Positions 1-29,059 of a stretch of 64,000 nt of DNA are shown piece by piece. Below the pieces are notes generated by a model that saw only the letters and a list, made by a program, of their open reading frames with translations, had not been told where the DNA came from and did no database searches. This stretch comes from Cristatella mucedo. Lineage: Eukaryota > Bryozoa > Phylactolaemata > Cristatellidae. The stretch covers positions 120,001-184,000 of the forward strand of contig WPIO01000196.1 of NCBI GenBank assembly GCA_009760855.2. Reading direction: 5' to 3'. Position numbers and translations under genes: made by a program. Position 1 is the first letter of the stretch; each line of letters starts with the position of its first letter.

Positions 1-521
1 ATCGGCTTCCGTTCGCGCGGCTTCTCTCGAGATCCAATCACGTGAGATCTCGATGCTCCGATTTACCTGTTCGCTCGCTCTGTGCCGTTGCGCGCTCGGC
101 CGGCGATTCGGACGGCGGAAGCGAAAGCGAAGCGGCGCTACGCGCGCGTGAGCAGCGCGCTTCCTCGGAGCTCGGCCGACCGCCGCCACTTTGGCGTTCC
201 TAACTCGCGTTCCTAACTCGACGCTTTGCAGATTACGATCTGCGAAGCGAAAGAGAGCGTCGCGCTCGGCGACCTCGGACGGACCGGACCGACCGGCTCG
301 AGCGCGGCCGACGCCGGGGCGCGTGCGAAATGCGGAAAAGTACGCGGCCGTCGCGGCGCACGAGAGCGCCGCTCGCGCGCGCGCGGTCACCCGCAGCCAG
401 CGCGAGCGTTCGTCTTCACCGGCCAGCGCGGCTTGCGACCGTCGGCTGCACCCGCTCTTCTTCCGCTCCCCGTTCTTTCCGTCCCCGCTGCCCGTCAGTC
501 AGCTGCCGCACGGAGCAGCCG

Positions 522-566
522 GGGAGGCGCCGCAGATCGTGGCCGCCACGATCTGCGGCGCCTCCC
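522..566. repeat. Perfect inverted repeat, 22-bp arms, 1-nt loop
   Basis: Bases 522-543 are the exact reverse complement of 545-566 around the single base 544. The repeat could extrude as a near-loopless hairpin or cruciform. It is not associated with a recognisable mobile element. Confidence 0.9.
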
Positions 567-2351
567 GACTCGTCGAGCCGGAGCCTCGCCCGTGTCCTCG
601 CGCGATCCTCTCGTCGCGTCGTGCCAGATCCGTCGGCTTCGTGCGACCGCGGCAGGCGAAACCGATCGGAGGCGCTGCGCGGCGGAAGGGGAACGCCCAA
701 CAGCGAGTCCAGCAGCGAGCATGCGGTATGTACGGATTCGGCGGCGGCAGCTGCATGCGGCGACGCGTCGAGACACGTGCTACGCAGCCTATGCGCCGCA
801 CTGCGCGTGGCCAAGCCGCTGGCGACAGCTGTCGGTGAAGGTGAAGGTTGAGGGTGAAGCCTTCGAAGTCTGACGGGAGACTGAGGGAAGACTGAGCTAC
901 GCAGAAGCGGCGAGCGCGGGGCGAGCAGAGCAGAGCAGAGCGCTGGCCACAGATACTCAATGCACCTTCCGCCTAAGAATGAAGATGAGCTATGGCTAAT
1001 TGGTGGCGAAATTACGGCGGAATCTGTGAGCAGCCTCTGGGAATGTCGGACTTCGTCGGCGGTGACAGTGACGTAGGAGATAGAGGGCGGGGCTCGGTAC
1101 AGAGACGTAAGAGCGACAGGGTGGGGCGCGAGAGGGCGGGGCGCGGTGCAGAGACGCAGGAACGCGAGGGCGGAGTCGCGGCGTCGCGGCGTCGTTCGCC
1201 TCGACCGGGACGAAAAGCGATGTTCGTCGTAAGGAAAAGCAGAGACTTTCCAGGATCTGCTTCCGGTCGCGGTATCTAGTATCGACGCGCAACCGGGAAA
1301 GACGGCTTCCGTTTTCGTTTCGCTTCCGCTTCTTGCGCTCCGTCGCTCTGGCAACGTGCAACATCCTTTGTTCTCGCGAACGATTCTCGCGCACGAGAAG
1401 AAATGGCCGCGCGCTCGGGACGTCGCCGATCGCCGATTCTCGCTTTAAAGGAGAACCGCCGAGAACCGTTCCGAGAGCCGCGGACCCACGAGCTGCGGAC
1501 GCGAATGCAGCACTTCGTCGGCGGCGGCGAACGCACGTCGCCCGACGCGACGTCGCCCGACAGTGAGTGGCGTCGCGACGCAGACCGAGCGCCGCCGCCT
1601 GTCACCTGCCGGAGACCCGGCGGACCGCTGGCGGCGGCTCGCGAGTGGGCACGCTCGCCGCGTCATCTTCGTTCACGTCGAGCAGGTCGTCATCGCAGCG
1701 TCGGCCAATGTGGCGCACCAGACAGCGTCCGTCGCCAAGAGAAGCACCGCCGAGCGAGCGCCGAGGACTGGCGCGGCGGCGGCGGATCGGAGTCTACAAC
1801 GACGGAGGAGCGCGTAGTAGCTTCGCGCCATCGGCGCGAATGCGGCGGCGGCGGTGCGGTGAGCGGCGGCGAGCGGCAGCGAGCGGCGGCGGGGGTCGGG
1901 ACGGGGGCGGGGCAACGCCGCTTTTCTTTCGATTTTTGTTTCGCCCTTTCCGTCGCCCTTTTTGTCCGGACGCGGCGCGACCGGCGCGAGGCCAGCGCCG
2001 CCGCTCAGCTCGCACAGACTTGTGCCGGTCGCCGCGGTCGCTCCAGAAAGCAGACGCCGACCGGCCGCACTCGCACGACCGGCGCGAGGCAGCCGCCGCC
2101 GCCGCCGGCGCCGCTGCCAGGCACCCGCGGTCGGCCAGCATGACGGCGCGAGTCGGCAGCCGGTCGACGACGACCGACGAAGCGGAAGTCGAGCGGAGCG
2201 GAAGTCGAGCCGCCGCCGTCCGAGCCGCAGTCCATCCGCCGCCGCCGCCGCCGCCGCCACAAGGCGAGCACTGGAGGCGGCGGTGGCAAGAGCCACGTGA
2301 CGAGTGGTTTCGCGCCGTCCTCGACGGCCGCGGCGGAGACCCGAGGCGAGA

Positions 2352-2381
2352 CGGCCGCGGCAGCTCGAGCTGCCGCGGCCG
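2352..2381. repeat. Perfect 30-bp palindrome
   Basis: Bases 2352-2366 are the exact reverse complement of 2367-2381 with no spacer, centred on a CTCGAG core in CpG-rich DNA upstream of the F-box gene. Confidence 0.9.
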
Positions 2382-2916
2382 CAGCGCCGAGGCCGCCCAC
2401 GATTGGCAGCCGTCGGCGTTGTTGTCGGATGCGGCTCGCGAAGCGGACGGCGCTCGGCGGTGGCCGCCAGAGGAAGCCGGCGCCGCCGCTGCGGATGACG
2501 GCGGCGGCGATGACGACGATGGCGAGCTTCAGTCGATCCGCGATTACGGTGAGCCGCCGCCGCCGCCGGAGCCGCAGCAAAGGTCAAGCAGTAAAGCCAG
2601 CGCGGTTCTCGTGCCTCGGGGCAGGCGAGGCACTGCGATCGTTGCTCGATCTCGGGAAAGAGTCGCAAGCTCGTGTCTCGGGGCATGAGCTGGTGGCGAT
2701 GGCAGCGTCTCGCCCCGAGGTGGCGCTGCGATCGCTGCTCATGCGCCGACAGTCGCCAGCGCCAGTGGCGGCGTCCCTCACTTGCCCATCGCGCCACCAG
2801 CTCATGCCGCCGTATCTCTGGCGCACTGCTGCGACGGTGACGAGCGCGCTCGCGCCGTTACAGAAGGATGCCTGTGCGACAACTGCTTGCTGAAGGAGGG
2901 CACGCCTGCAGCCACG

Positions 2917-4231
2917 ATGGAGTCTTACGGCGACTCGGGCAGCTCGCCGCCGCAGCCGCCGGTAAGTGCTCTGCGCTCCGCTCGGCCGCTGCCTTTATAT
3001 TATTATTATTATAAATAAATATATAAATATATAAAATATAGTATTATGCAATTCTATATCATGTAATTATATATATATATATATATATATAATTAGAATT
3101 GCTTTGTTATACTACAATTACAATAATAATTATTGTAATTTAAGCCGCCGCCGCCGCCGCCGCCTCCGGCTCGACTTCGCGCGACGCTCAGTGGCGGCGG
3201 CGGCGGTGGCGGAGGCGGCGGCGCTAGTGCTTGGCCGTCCCGCCATGAGCGGCGCCGGCGGCTGCGGAGTCGATCGACGGCGAAGCGTTGCGCTGACGAC
3301 TCGCGTCTGTTCCGTTTTTTGACTCGTCGTCCCCGTCGCCGCCGTCGATCGCCTGCAGCTCGGTCCCGTGACGTTCACGGTGGACTTCGCCTTCAAGCCA
3401 CCGCAGCCGCCGCCACCACCGCCGCCACCGCCGCCACCGGGCCGGACGGACGACTCCGTCACGGCCGCGGCGCTGTCGTACTCGTCGGTGCCATCGCCGT
3501 CGCAGTCGCCTCTGCAGCAGCAGCAGCAGCGGCGGCGGCAGCCACTTCCGCCGCTCACCGTCCGCCAGCCGACGGCAGCGTCGCAGCCGCAGCAGCCGCC
3601 TTCCGTGCCGCCGCGAGCGCAGTCGAGCGCAGGCGGCTCGGCGGCCCCGCTCCGACCTCGACCTGTGACCTCTGACGTCCGACCGCCGGCGTCCGACGTT
3701 CGACCTCGCACTGGCTCGACGCAGTCGCTGGATGAGCGAGAGCCGTCGAGGGCGTCGGGCCGAGGCAGCGACGTCACGTTGCACCCTCGGCGACGGCAGC
3801 AGCAGCCGCCGCCGCCTGAGCTTCCGGAGCGGAAGCGGAAGCAGCAGCAGCAGCAGCAGCTGGGCAGCAATGGCGGCGGTGGCGGCGGCGTTCGCGACGA
3901 AGTGCGCGGTCGCCGCTACGCGCTCTATCTGGCGTTCGGTCACCTGGATTTCAAGTCGCTGTCCTCCGTGTCGCAGGTGAGCGCGCGCGCGCGACGTCGC
4001 TGTCGTCCACTGTCGCAGCGTGCGAGTTCCCGCTCCGTCGGCTAGAGTTAAACAGGGGACACTTAGGGCGAGCGGACGTTTGACCTTGACATTTTTATTC
4101 CATTACGTTGCAATTAAATCACACTTACCTCGGCCAGTCTGACTACTGCTGACGACTGCTACGACGACGAGACTACCAGACGACTAGATAGCGTAGACGA
4201 TAGATACTTGATAGCGATAGATATTAGATAT

Positions 4232-4268
<37 letters not shown>

Positions 4269-6202
4269 TCATGTATATAGCGCCCCAAGAGAACTTAATC
4301 TCTATTCAGGCGCTTCACATGTGCCTCGGGGCTCGAGCCCACGACCTCAGTCAGACCTTGGTTGGCGCGAGCACCTTAACCGCTAGACCAAACCAGCTCG
4401 GCGTATATACATAGATATACACGCATATACATACATACACACACACACACATACGTACTATTATTACTATTGTGTGTTATTACTATTACGCCGCAGGTGT
4501 GCCGCGAGTGGAAGACGCTTAGTCGGAGCCCGCTGCTGTGGCGCGACGTGGTCGTGTCGAACGCGCGCCTCTCGAGCAAGTACCTCACGACCATCGCGGC
4601 CTGGTGCACCAGCGTGCGCCTGGTCAGCCTCAGCTACGTGCGCGGCGGCGCGCCCAAGGCGCCCGGCGAGAGCGACGACGACTACCTGAAGCGGCAGAAA
4701 GGATGCCTCGAGCCCGGTCAGAGGCGCGCGCGAGCCAGCCAGCAATCGGCAATCAGGCGATCGGCGATCGGCGCCATCGCGCCCGCCTCTGCAGTGTCGC
4801 GCCTCGCGGAGCCGATGCCGCCGTATCGCTCCAACCGAAGGCGCGGCGGCGGCGTATCGGTTCGAAGAGCGCAAAGAACGCGAGGTAAAGGACGCCGAAA
4901 AGAAAAGGCGGCAGGACGGAATAGGAACAGGACGGGACAGGATAGGACGCCCTTCGGGCGACGCCAAAATAGCTTTATTCGCGTTCAGAAAAAGCTGCTT
5001 CATCGCCGCTTTCATTTAATCCACGGCGCCCTGGCGTCCTCTTCCGCTCAGGCGGGCGTCTGCTCGTCTGCGAAGCGTCTGCGCAGCGTCTGCGAAACGT
5101 CCGTCTTTCCGTCCGCTTGCAGGCTTGGGCGCTCTGCTGCGCGCCTCCGGTCCGCACGTGCAGCGACTGAGTGTCATCGGCTGCGCGAACGCGCTCACCG
5201 AGCGCGCCCTGTGGCTGGTGAGCGGCTACTGCCCGAACCTGCTCAAGCTCGCCTACGTCAGCCGCCACGACCCGGCCGGCCGCGAGGGCCTCTGGTCGCT
5301 CGGCGCCGGCTGCCGGAAGCTCCGGACGCTGCTGCTCAGCCCGCTGCTCAAGTGCCTGCAGCCGAAGAAATTCGACGACGACTGCTGCAAGCTGATTGGC
5401 CGGTTAGTGCTGCAAACTGATTGGCCGGTTAGAGAGAGATAATAATAATAATGATGATGCACTTGATAAAGCGCCCTCAGAGAACTCAATCTCTTTCTGG
5501 GCGCTTTACATTCGCTGCAAAGGAAGCACGATCGAATGGTTAGTGATAGCATGCTCAATGACAACATGAATAACATGATTAGGGAGGACATGCACAGGGT
5601 CAGCATGCAAGTGTGGTTAGTGGCAGCATGCACAGTGTCAGCACGCATAAGCACATCCAGGACGAATCACAGGGACCCACTAAATGCTGTCTTAAATAGG
5701 TGTGTTTTTAAGTTCTTTTTAAATGTGGTCAAGTCAGGGATGTTCTGACGCAAGTCGGGAGTGAGTTCCAGGCTTTGGGAGCATACGAACTAAATGCACG
5801 GTCTCCAAAGGATTTGAGGTTTGCACGAGGTATTGGTAAACTGTTGGATTCCGAAAAGCGGATGGTACGATACTTGGCCTGGTGGGGGAGTAGATCTGAG
5901 AGATAGGCTGGAGCCAAAGAATAAAGGAACCTAAAAGTGAGCGACAAGACCTTGAAGTCAATCAGTTGCTTGACTGGTAGCCAGTGCAGGTCGGCGAGAA
6001 GTGGCGTGATGTGGTAACTGTGACGCTCACGACAGAAAAGCCGCAGAGTTTTGCACCAGCTGCAATCGCGCCTGATTGCACATGCCGGTAGCCTGAAAGC
6101 AGTGAGTTACAGAGAGAGAAAGAGAGAGAGAGAGAGACAGAGAGAGAGACAGAGACAGAGAGAAAGAGAAAGACGGGGACAGAGAGAAAGAGAAAGAGAG
6201 AC

Positions 6203-6235
<33 letters not shown>

Positions 6236-6332
6236 CAGACAGAGAGAGAAAGAGAGAGAAAGAGAGAGAAAGAGAGAGAAAGAGAGACAGAGACGGAGAC
6301 AGAGAGAGAGAAAGAGAGAGAGAGAAAGAGAA

Positions 6333-6371
<39 letters not shown>

Positions 6372-7346
6372 AAGAAAGAGAGAGAGAGAGAAAGCCCGAG
6401 CACGTTCCCACCGCCACCAAAGCAGCCGTCGCTCGCGTTTGGTGGCGTCCGTTTGTCGAGGCGGCGACGCGCTTTGTGGGCACCGAGGGCTCCCGAGTGA
6501 CGCGCTTGCTCGGCACCGTCGGCAGGTGCTGGCCCGACCTGCAGGAGCTTTGCATTGGAGGCGAGGGCATCACGGAGAACGGTCTGGTCGTGATAGCCAG
6601 GCTCTGCCAGAACCTGCGCGTCCTGCAGCTCGACCGCACAGTGGCGCTCACGGAGCGCCTGATTCGGGCGATGACGCGCTGCGGCCTGCAGAAGCTCAAC
6701 ATGATCGAACTCAACTTCACCAAAATCACGGCGCAGGTTCTGGCCGCCCGCCGAGGCAGCAGCAGCAGCCGCAGCAGCCGCAGTAGCAGGCGTCTTCGGA
6801 CCGCGGCGAAGCCTGCTCCTCGAGGAAAGCGCAGCCGCTGCCGCTTCGCCGCTGCCGCTTCGCCGCTGCCGCTTCGCCGCTGCCGCTTCGTCCCCGCATT
6901 GCGGCCGAAGTAGTCGCGGTGGGTGCAGTGGGTTCGCAAGCGCGGCGTCCGCTTTTTCTGCCTGCCGAGCCGCCGCCGCCGCGCCGCCGAGATCCGCATG
7001 GCAAGCTTCGCCCCCGCCTCGCCGCAGCAACGCGCAGCGTTCGTTAGGCGCGCTTCCCGTCACGTGGCTTCCGGTTGCGTGCCTCGCGAAGGCGCTCAGG
7101 GCTCTCGGCGAAGGCTGTCCGCACATGAAGGACTTTAACTACGAGTCGAACAGCGACAAAAACAGCGTGCAGAAGATAGCCGGCGACCTGCGCGATCCCG
7201 ACGTGATCAGGACGTACGCGTTGACGACCAACCTAAAGGATGCGTCCGCCGCAGCAGTCGCCAACGCCGCCACCACCGCCACCACCACCACCGCCGCCAC
7301 CAACGCCACCAACGCCACCGCCCCTGCCACCGCGGCCTCGGACTGA
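2917..7346 (+). CDS. F-box / LRR-like protein (tentatively FBXO41-type), six exons
   Basis: Predicted substrate-recognition subunit of an SCF (Skp1-Cullin-F-box) ubiquitin ligase. Exons: 2917-2961, 3359-3976, 4497-4716, 5123-5402, 6526-6736, 7092-7346; phases 0, 0, 1, 2, 0 join into one 542-residue frame. Residues about 16-200 are low-complexity (poly-Pro, Gln and Gly runs). The F-box spans about 203-245, with the motif SVSQVCREWK formed exactly across the intron at 3976/4497. Residues 250-505 carry LRR-like repeats, including IGRCWPDLQELCIGG across exons 4/5, LQLD, and ALRALGEGCPHMKDF. The C-terminus is Ala/Thr-rich. The order F-box, an SKYL..-CT segment, then LGAGC and IGRCWP repeats recalls vertebrate FBXO41; this is from memory and unaligned. 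ATG 2917 has a strong context (gccacgATGg), but the frame stays open upstream to 2688 and encodes a Cys cluster, so a longer N-terminus is possible. The last intron has weak signals (gttctg donor, aag acceptor). Intron 4 holds LINE and GA repeats. Confidence 0.8.
3067..3094. repeat. (TA)n microsatellite in F-box gene intron 1
   Basis: An AT-rich patch with a pure TA run lies in the 397-bp first intron (2962-3358), in otherwise extremely GC-rich surroundings. Confidence 0.9.
4236..4400 (-). mobile_element. TA run plus tRNA-derived SINE (family A)
   Basis: A (TA)n run ends at about 4267 and abuts a roughly 130-bp SINE read on the minus strand. The SINE has a tRNA-like head with a GGTTAAGGTGCTCGC box A region and a GGGCTCGAGCCC box B-like segment. 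Its tail matches the stem-loop tail of the LINEs in this window. It lies in intron 2 of the F-box gene. Confidence 0.75.
5383..5432 (+). repeat. 25-bp tandem duplication over a splice donor
   Basis: Two adjacent 25-bp units (5383-5407 and 5408-5432) differ at one base. Each contains the sequence ggccg followed by gttag, so the donor of F-box gene exon 4 is present twice. The first copy keeps the frame into exon 5; the second would add 25 nt and break it. Confidence 0.85.
5447..6050 (-). mobile_element. 3' fragment of an L2/CR1-like LINE in F-box intron 4
   Basis: Read on the minus strand this encodes the C-terminal end of a LINE reverse transcriptase (motif KAWNSLP preceded by KSFGDRAF). The conserved tail follows: a stem-loop of the type aaagcgcc...ggcgctttat ending near an AAT-repeat. 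It is 5'-truncated and inactive. Confidence 0.8.
6110..6395 (+). repeat. GA-rich microsatellite
   Basis: A polypurine tract of GA, GAAA and GACA units lies in intron 4 of the F-box gene, just upstream of exon 5. Arg/Glu- and Ser/Leu-repeat open frames through it are artefacts. Confidence 0.95.
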
Positions 7347-7742
7347 TGATATCTTAGGTCGTAGGGGGTGTTTAGCATCACTTCCGCGGGTTCGAGGACG
7401 AGACCGCAGCTGAAGCACCAGCCGCGGTTGCTCTGGCAGCATTGCTCAGGGCGGACACACTGATGGCGACCGGTCTCGCTGAGGTTAATGATGCGAGTGT
7501 CCACCGTAAGGTGGCGCCACTGCGAGCACTCAATACAATGCAGTTCATTTCATATGACGCTTCGCGTCGTCGCGCTCGCATGGCGTACGCCCCCTCGAGG
7601 CGAAGAGGTCGCGATGGCTGCTGTCAAATCGAGCCAACATGAGACCACACGGAGCTGAACACTTCGGCCGGGATTTCGCAGGGCGGGCGTGCGTGGGTAT
7701 GTTCGCTTTGTTCGTCGAGTACTTAAAACGCTAGCGTACACG

Positions 7743-7779
7743 AAGAGTTCTTCGCGCGTCGAACGCGCGAAGAACTCTT
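7743..7779. repeat. Perfect hairpin, 17-bp arms, 3-nt loop
   Basis: Bases 7743-7759 are the exact reverse complement of 7763-7779. There is no T-run or other sign of a terminator. Confidence 0.9.
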
Positions 7780-8272
7780 TGGAGCCAGCTTTACATCGCG
7801 TCGCGTCGCGGTAGCCGAGGCGACAAAAGCCGACGCCCCGACCGACTGAGCGGTAGCTGCTCGCATAACTTATCGCTCGCATAACTGCAACGGTAAAGGT
7901 CTCTTCATAACTTCTGTATCTGCCTTTCACCTTCTCCCTCTGTCCTTCACCTGTCTGTTCGCTCTGCCCTTCACCTTCTCCCGCTGTCCTTCACCATCTC
8001 CCTCTGTCCTTCACCGTCTCCCGCTGTCCTTCACCTTCTCCCTCTGCCATTCTTCCGTCTTCTGTAATGTCCATGCAGCTCGCCAACTTTAACAAGAAGA
8101 AAAAACGAGATACAAAGAAACGAAGTAACCACGATAGCTGCGGTCGTGACAGCTGAGCAGCTGTCTGTCGGGCTCCCCCGGTAAGTGCAGCGAGTCCATT
8201 ACTTAAGCTCTAGTTGGGCGGAGCCGGCGAGCTGTGGGTAGGGAAACGCGAGCTGCAATTTCGCCGCTCGCG

Positions 8273-8345
8273 GAGTGCGCATGTCATGTCGCGGAGTGCG
8301 CAGGTCATGTCGCGGAGTGCGCAGGTCATGTCGCGGAGTGCACGT
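8273..8345. repeat. 21-bp tandem repeat, about 3.5 copies
   Basis: The unit cgcggagtgcgcaggtcatg(t) repeats with one-base differences in the first copy and truncation in the last. It is open in several frames but has no coding signature. Confidence 0.85.
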
Positions 8346-9177
8346 CGTGGCGTCGATACACGGAATTTGTGGGAGGAAAAGACTCGTGCGCCTGCGCGCT
8401 GCATCGCAGCTTTTCGGCATAATGTAGCTTGTGCTCCTTGAAGTAACGAGAATAGCGATGGTCGACGGGCGCACTCAAGATGCTCCTAATAATAATAATT
8501 ATTATTATTATTTGTAAGGTGCTCTCAGAGAACTGAATCTCTGTCACTGGCACTTTACGATATGCCCTAACCAAGCTGGCGCTAGTGGCTGCAATTCAAC
8601 GAATGGCATTTTTTTAAAGTTTGACCTTGAAAACAACGCTCACTTATGCTAGTATTAAAACCACAGCCAGCAGCAGCAATGGCGGAAAGGTCCTTATGTG
8701 TTTGCATCCGAGGTACGAGATTTTCATGGTGAGTATTTTTATTTGTACTATTTACATCTACATTTTAATAACAAATGTTTAAATATTATAAAAATAAATA
8801 GATTAATTAATAAAAAATGTTTAAATATTTATAATTATATGCAATATGTCTTACAAGTGAGTACACCAGTAAATACACTACGCTATTTCGGCGTTAGCAA
8901 GGGGCCTGCCTTTGCATTGCACCGGCTGCAGGCAAGCCTATCAGCGCCCGAAGGCTTCAGCTCCGGCCACTTGCAAGCGCGCCGCTTAATGCACGCAGGA
9001 CTTGCGCACTACTTTGTGCACTTGGCGCGGGAGGCTGTCCAGTCTGCGCAGGATGGCCGGACTCCATAAAGATCCTGTGTGGACCGAGCACTCACGCGGC
9101 TAGCGGCGCACGGCCCAGCTGGCTGCCTATGTACTCATCCGTGGAGACGCCGTCGATCCGAGTTTTGTGAGCGAACT

Positions 9178-9328
9178 TTAGGGAGAGAGAGAGACGGATA
9201 GACAAAAAGACAGAGAGACACGGAGAGACAAAAAGACAGAGAGACACAGAGAGACGAAAAGACAGAGAGACACAGAGACAGAAAGACAGAGAGACGGAGA
9301 GACAGAGAGACAGAGAGAGAGAGAGAAA

Positions 9329-9362
<34 letters not shown>

Positions 9363-9377
9363 AAGAGAAAGAGAGAA
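9178..9377 (+). repeat. GA/GACA microsatellite
   Basis: A purine-rich tract of GAGA, GACAGA and GAAAGA units lies upstream of receptor 1. Confidence 0.95.
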
Positions 9378-9622
9378 GCTCTACTGCGAGCGTGCTCGTG
9401 ATTTGCCGAGCGAAGAGTTTCTCGGCGACCCGACAATTAGCGCTCGCCGCAGGGTAGCGCTAATTGCCTATTGGCGGGCGAAAGCGGACGCGCACGCGCA
9501 CGGATTGCATCGAGCGAGAGCTCCCTTCACTGAGCGCATGGAGCGTCGAGCGCTTGGCGCAGCCTTCGCCTTCGAGCGACTTTGCGCGGCGAGCGGAAAC
9601 CGTCGGAGGATTGTTGCACGAA

Positions 9623-27758
<18,136 letters not shown>

Positions 27759-28190
27759 CCGAGGAGGAGCGCTGCAACCTTCGACCTTCGACCGTCGACC
27801 TTAGCCCGACGAGCGAAGGTCGACGAATTGTCCGACTCGGAGCTTGAGAGCCGCGCGAAGCTTTCGCTTCCGCTTCCGCCGGAAGCTGCGTGCCGGAAGA
27901 GCCTGCTGCAGGCCCGTCGAACGAGGCGGGGAGTCGGCCGTTGTCGCCGCGCTCTCTCCCGCCGGCCCGCCTCTGCTCTGAATCGCTGCGAATCCGCCGC
28001 GACAGACGGCGAAGCCGAGCTTCGTCGAGCTCTCGAGCGCGCACCTGTGCGCCCCGCCGTACGCTTGCGCTCAGCATCGGTTGGGCAGACCAAGAGGACG
28101 GAGCGCAGCGCCCGATTGCCGAGAGGCGATCACGAGACTCTGGCGACCTCGACCTTCGGCAGCGACATCGTTTCTTTAGGCGAATAAAGC
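27759..28190 (+). promoter_or_regulatory. Receptor 1 3' UTR with candidate poly(A) signal
   Basis: About 425 bp after the receptor 1 stop, AATAAA at 28183-28188 is followed by a T/GT-rich stretch (ttgttttgctttgtcg). This is the usual layout of a cleavage/polyadenylation site. No other function is visible in the interval. Confidence 0.5.
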
Positions 28191-28299
28191 GACCTTGTTT
28201 TGCTTTGTCGAGAGTAACGTCGGCCACAATCTGACATCCGCCGCCGTCTGCTCTCTCCCCGAAATACCACTTTCCGGCCATCTCTTACGGCGTCTCCAG

Positions 28300-28680
28300 A
28301 AATCGGAAAGGCTAACACTAAAAATAGGCTGTGCCAGCAAATCTCCCGTTGAATCTGCACAAAACCAAGGTGTCGTGTTTCAAAGTGACCTTTTGTTGAA
28401 CGACCAAAACAACTCCCCAGTCAAGTCTGCCTACTTTCAGCTGCGTAATTAGTTGCTGGAATTCGGGCTTGCTTAGACAGGGATACCAAATCTAAATTGG
28501 TCCATGCATTTGTGACATCCCGCCTTGACTTCTGTAACTCACTGCTGTAACTCAACTGCTTGCTGGCCTACCGGCTTGCCCAATCAGGCGCTTACAGCTG
28601 GTGCAAAACTCATGCTTTGGGCAAGCGCGTTCGACACGCTGCCAACGTTGCTGACTCGTTCGTCATGGCTTCGGCAGACA
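28300..28680 (+). mobile_element. Decayed LINE reverse-transcriptase fragments
   Basis: The + strand keeps short matches to the LINE seen elsewhere (SPVKSAYFQLRN at about 28400-28450, then a second piece near 28500-28620). Frameshifts and stops separate them. Confidence 0.6.
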
Positions 28681-28802
28681 CTCACGAACGCGAGACGGCG
28701 CGACGACGTCCGGTTCCGCTTACTTCCGGACCCAAAGCCGAAGCCCGAGCTGCGGAGCAACGGAGCTGGAAAAAAATAATTAAAAATTTTACCAGCTGAT
28801 AT

Positions 28803-28935
28803 AACACCCTCTAATGGATAGCGGCAGAAGAGCCTTTACGGCTATCATCACCGCTTGCAGTGGCAACACAGAATCGCCCACCGTAGGATTCGAACCCCCG
28901 ACCTCGTGACCGAGGTCGTGCGGACTCGGCGTGAA
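28803..28935 (-). mobile_element. tRNA-derived SINE (family B)
   Basis: Read on the minus strand this has a GGGGGTTCGAATCC box B and a body ending in gcaagcggtgatgatagc. Other copies are at 38487-38635, 38690-38745 and 61690-61830. Confidence 0.7.
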
Positions 28936-29059
28936 TTGCGCTTCGCCTAATCGCGGCGTCTGCGAGTCTATGAGACAGCCAGAACGCCCGCCAGACGTCA
29001 CGCCTCGCTTCCTTCTCAGCCTTGGGGGCTCACGAAACTTGCAGAGCGAGATCTTCGAG

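Larger units (their letters stand above)
1..2916. other. CpG-rich upstream DNA, no supportable gene
   Basis: This stretch is very GC-rich with undepleted CpG and long stretches of GCC/CGG triplets. Many long overlapping open frames exist on both strands, but they are Arg/Ala/Pro/Ser-rich low-complexity readings expected from such composition. I see no domain, signal peptide or convincing splice pattern. It contains two perfect palindromes (522-566, 2352-2381). It probably holds the promoter and 5' leader of the F-box gene; no TATA box or other core element could be picked with confidence. Confidence 0.5.
7347..9622. other. Spacer between F-box gene and receptor 1
   Basis: This contains a perfect 37-bp hairpin (7743-7779), a pyrimidine minisatellite of about 24-bp units reading CCTTCAC/TCCC (about 7924-8047), a 21-bp tandem repeat (about 8273-8345), a minus-strand LINE tail (8485-8570), an AT-rich patch near 8740-8850 and a GA/GACA tract (9178-9377). 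A Cys-rich minus-strand frame at 7345-7549 is discussed separately. No gene is supportable. Confidence 0.5.

Noticed and set aside
1567-2797. Long opposite-strand frames of about 370 codons
   Set aside because: Arg/Ala/Pro-rich low complexity on both strands at the same place, as expected from CpG-rich triplet repeats.
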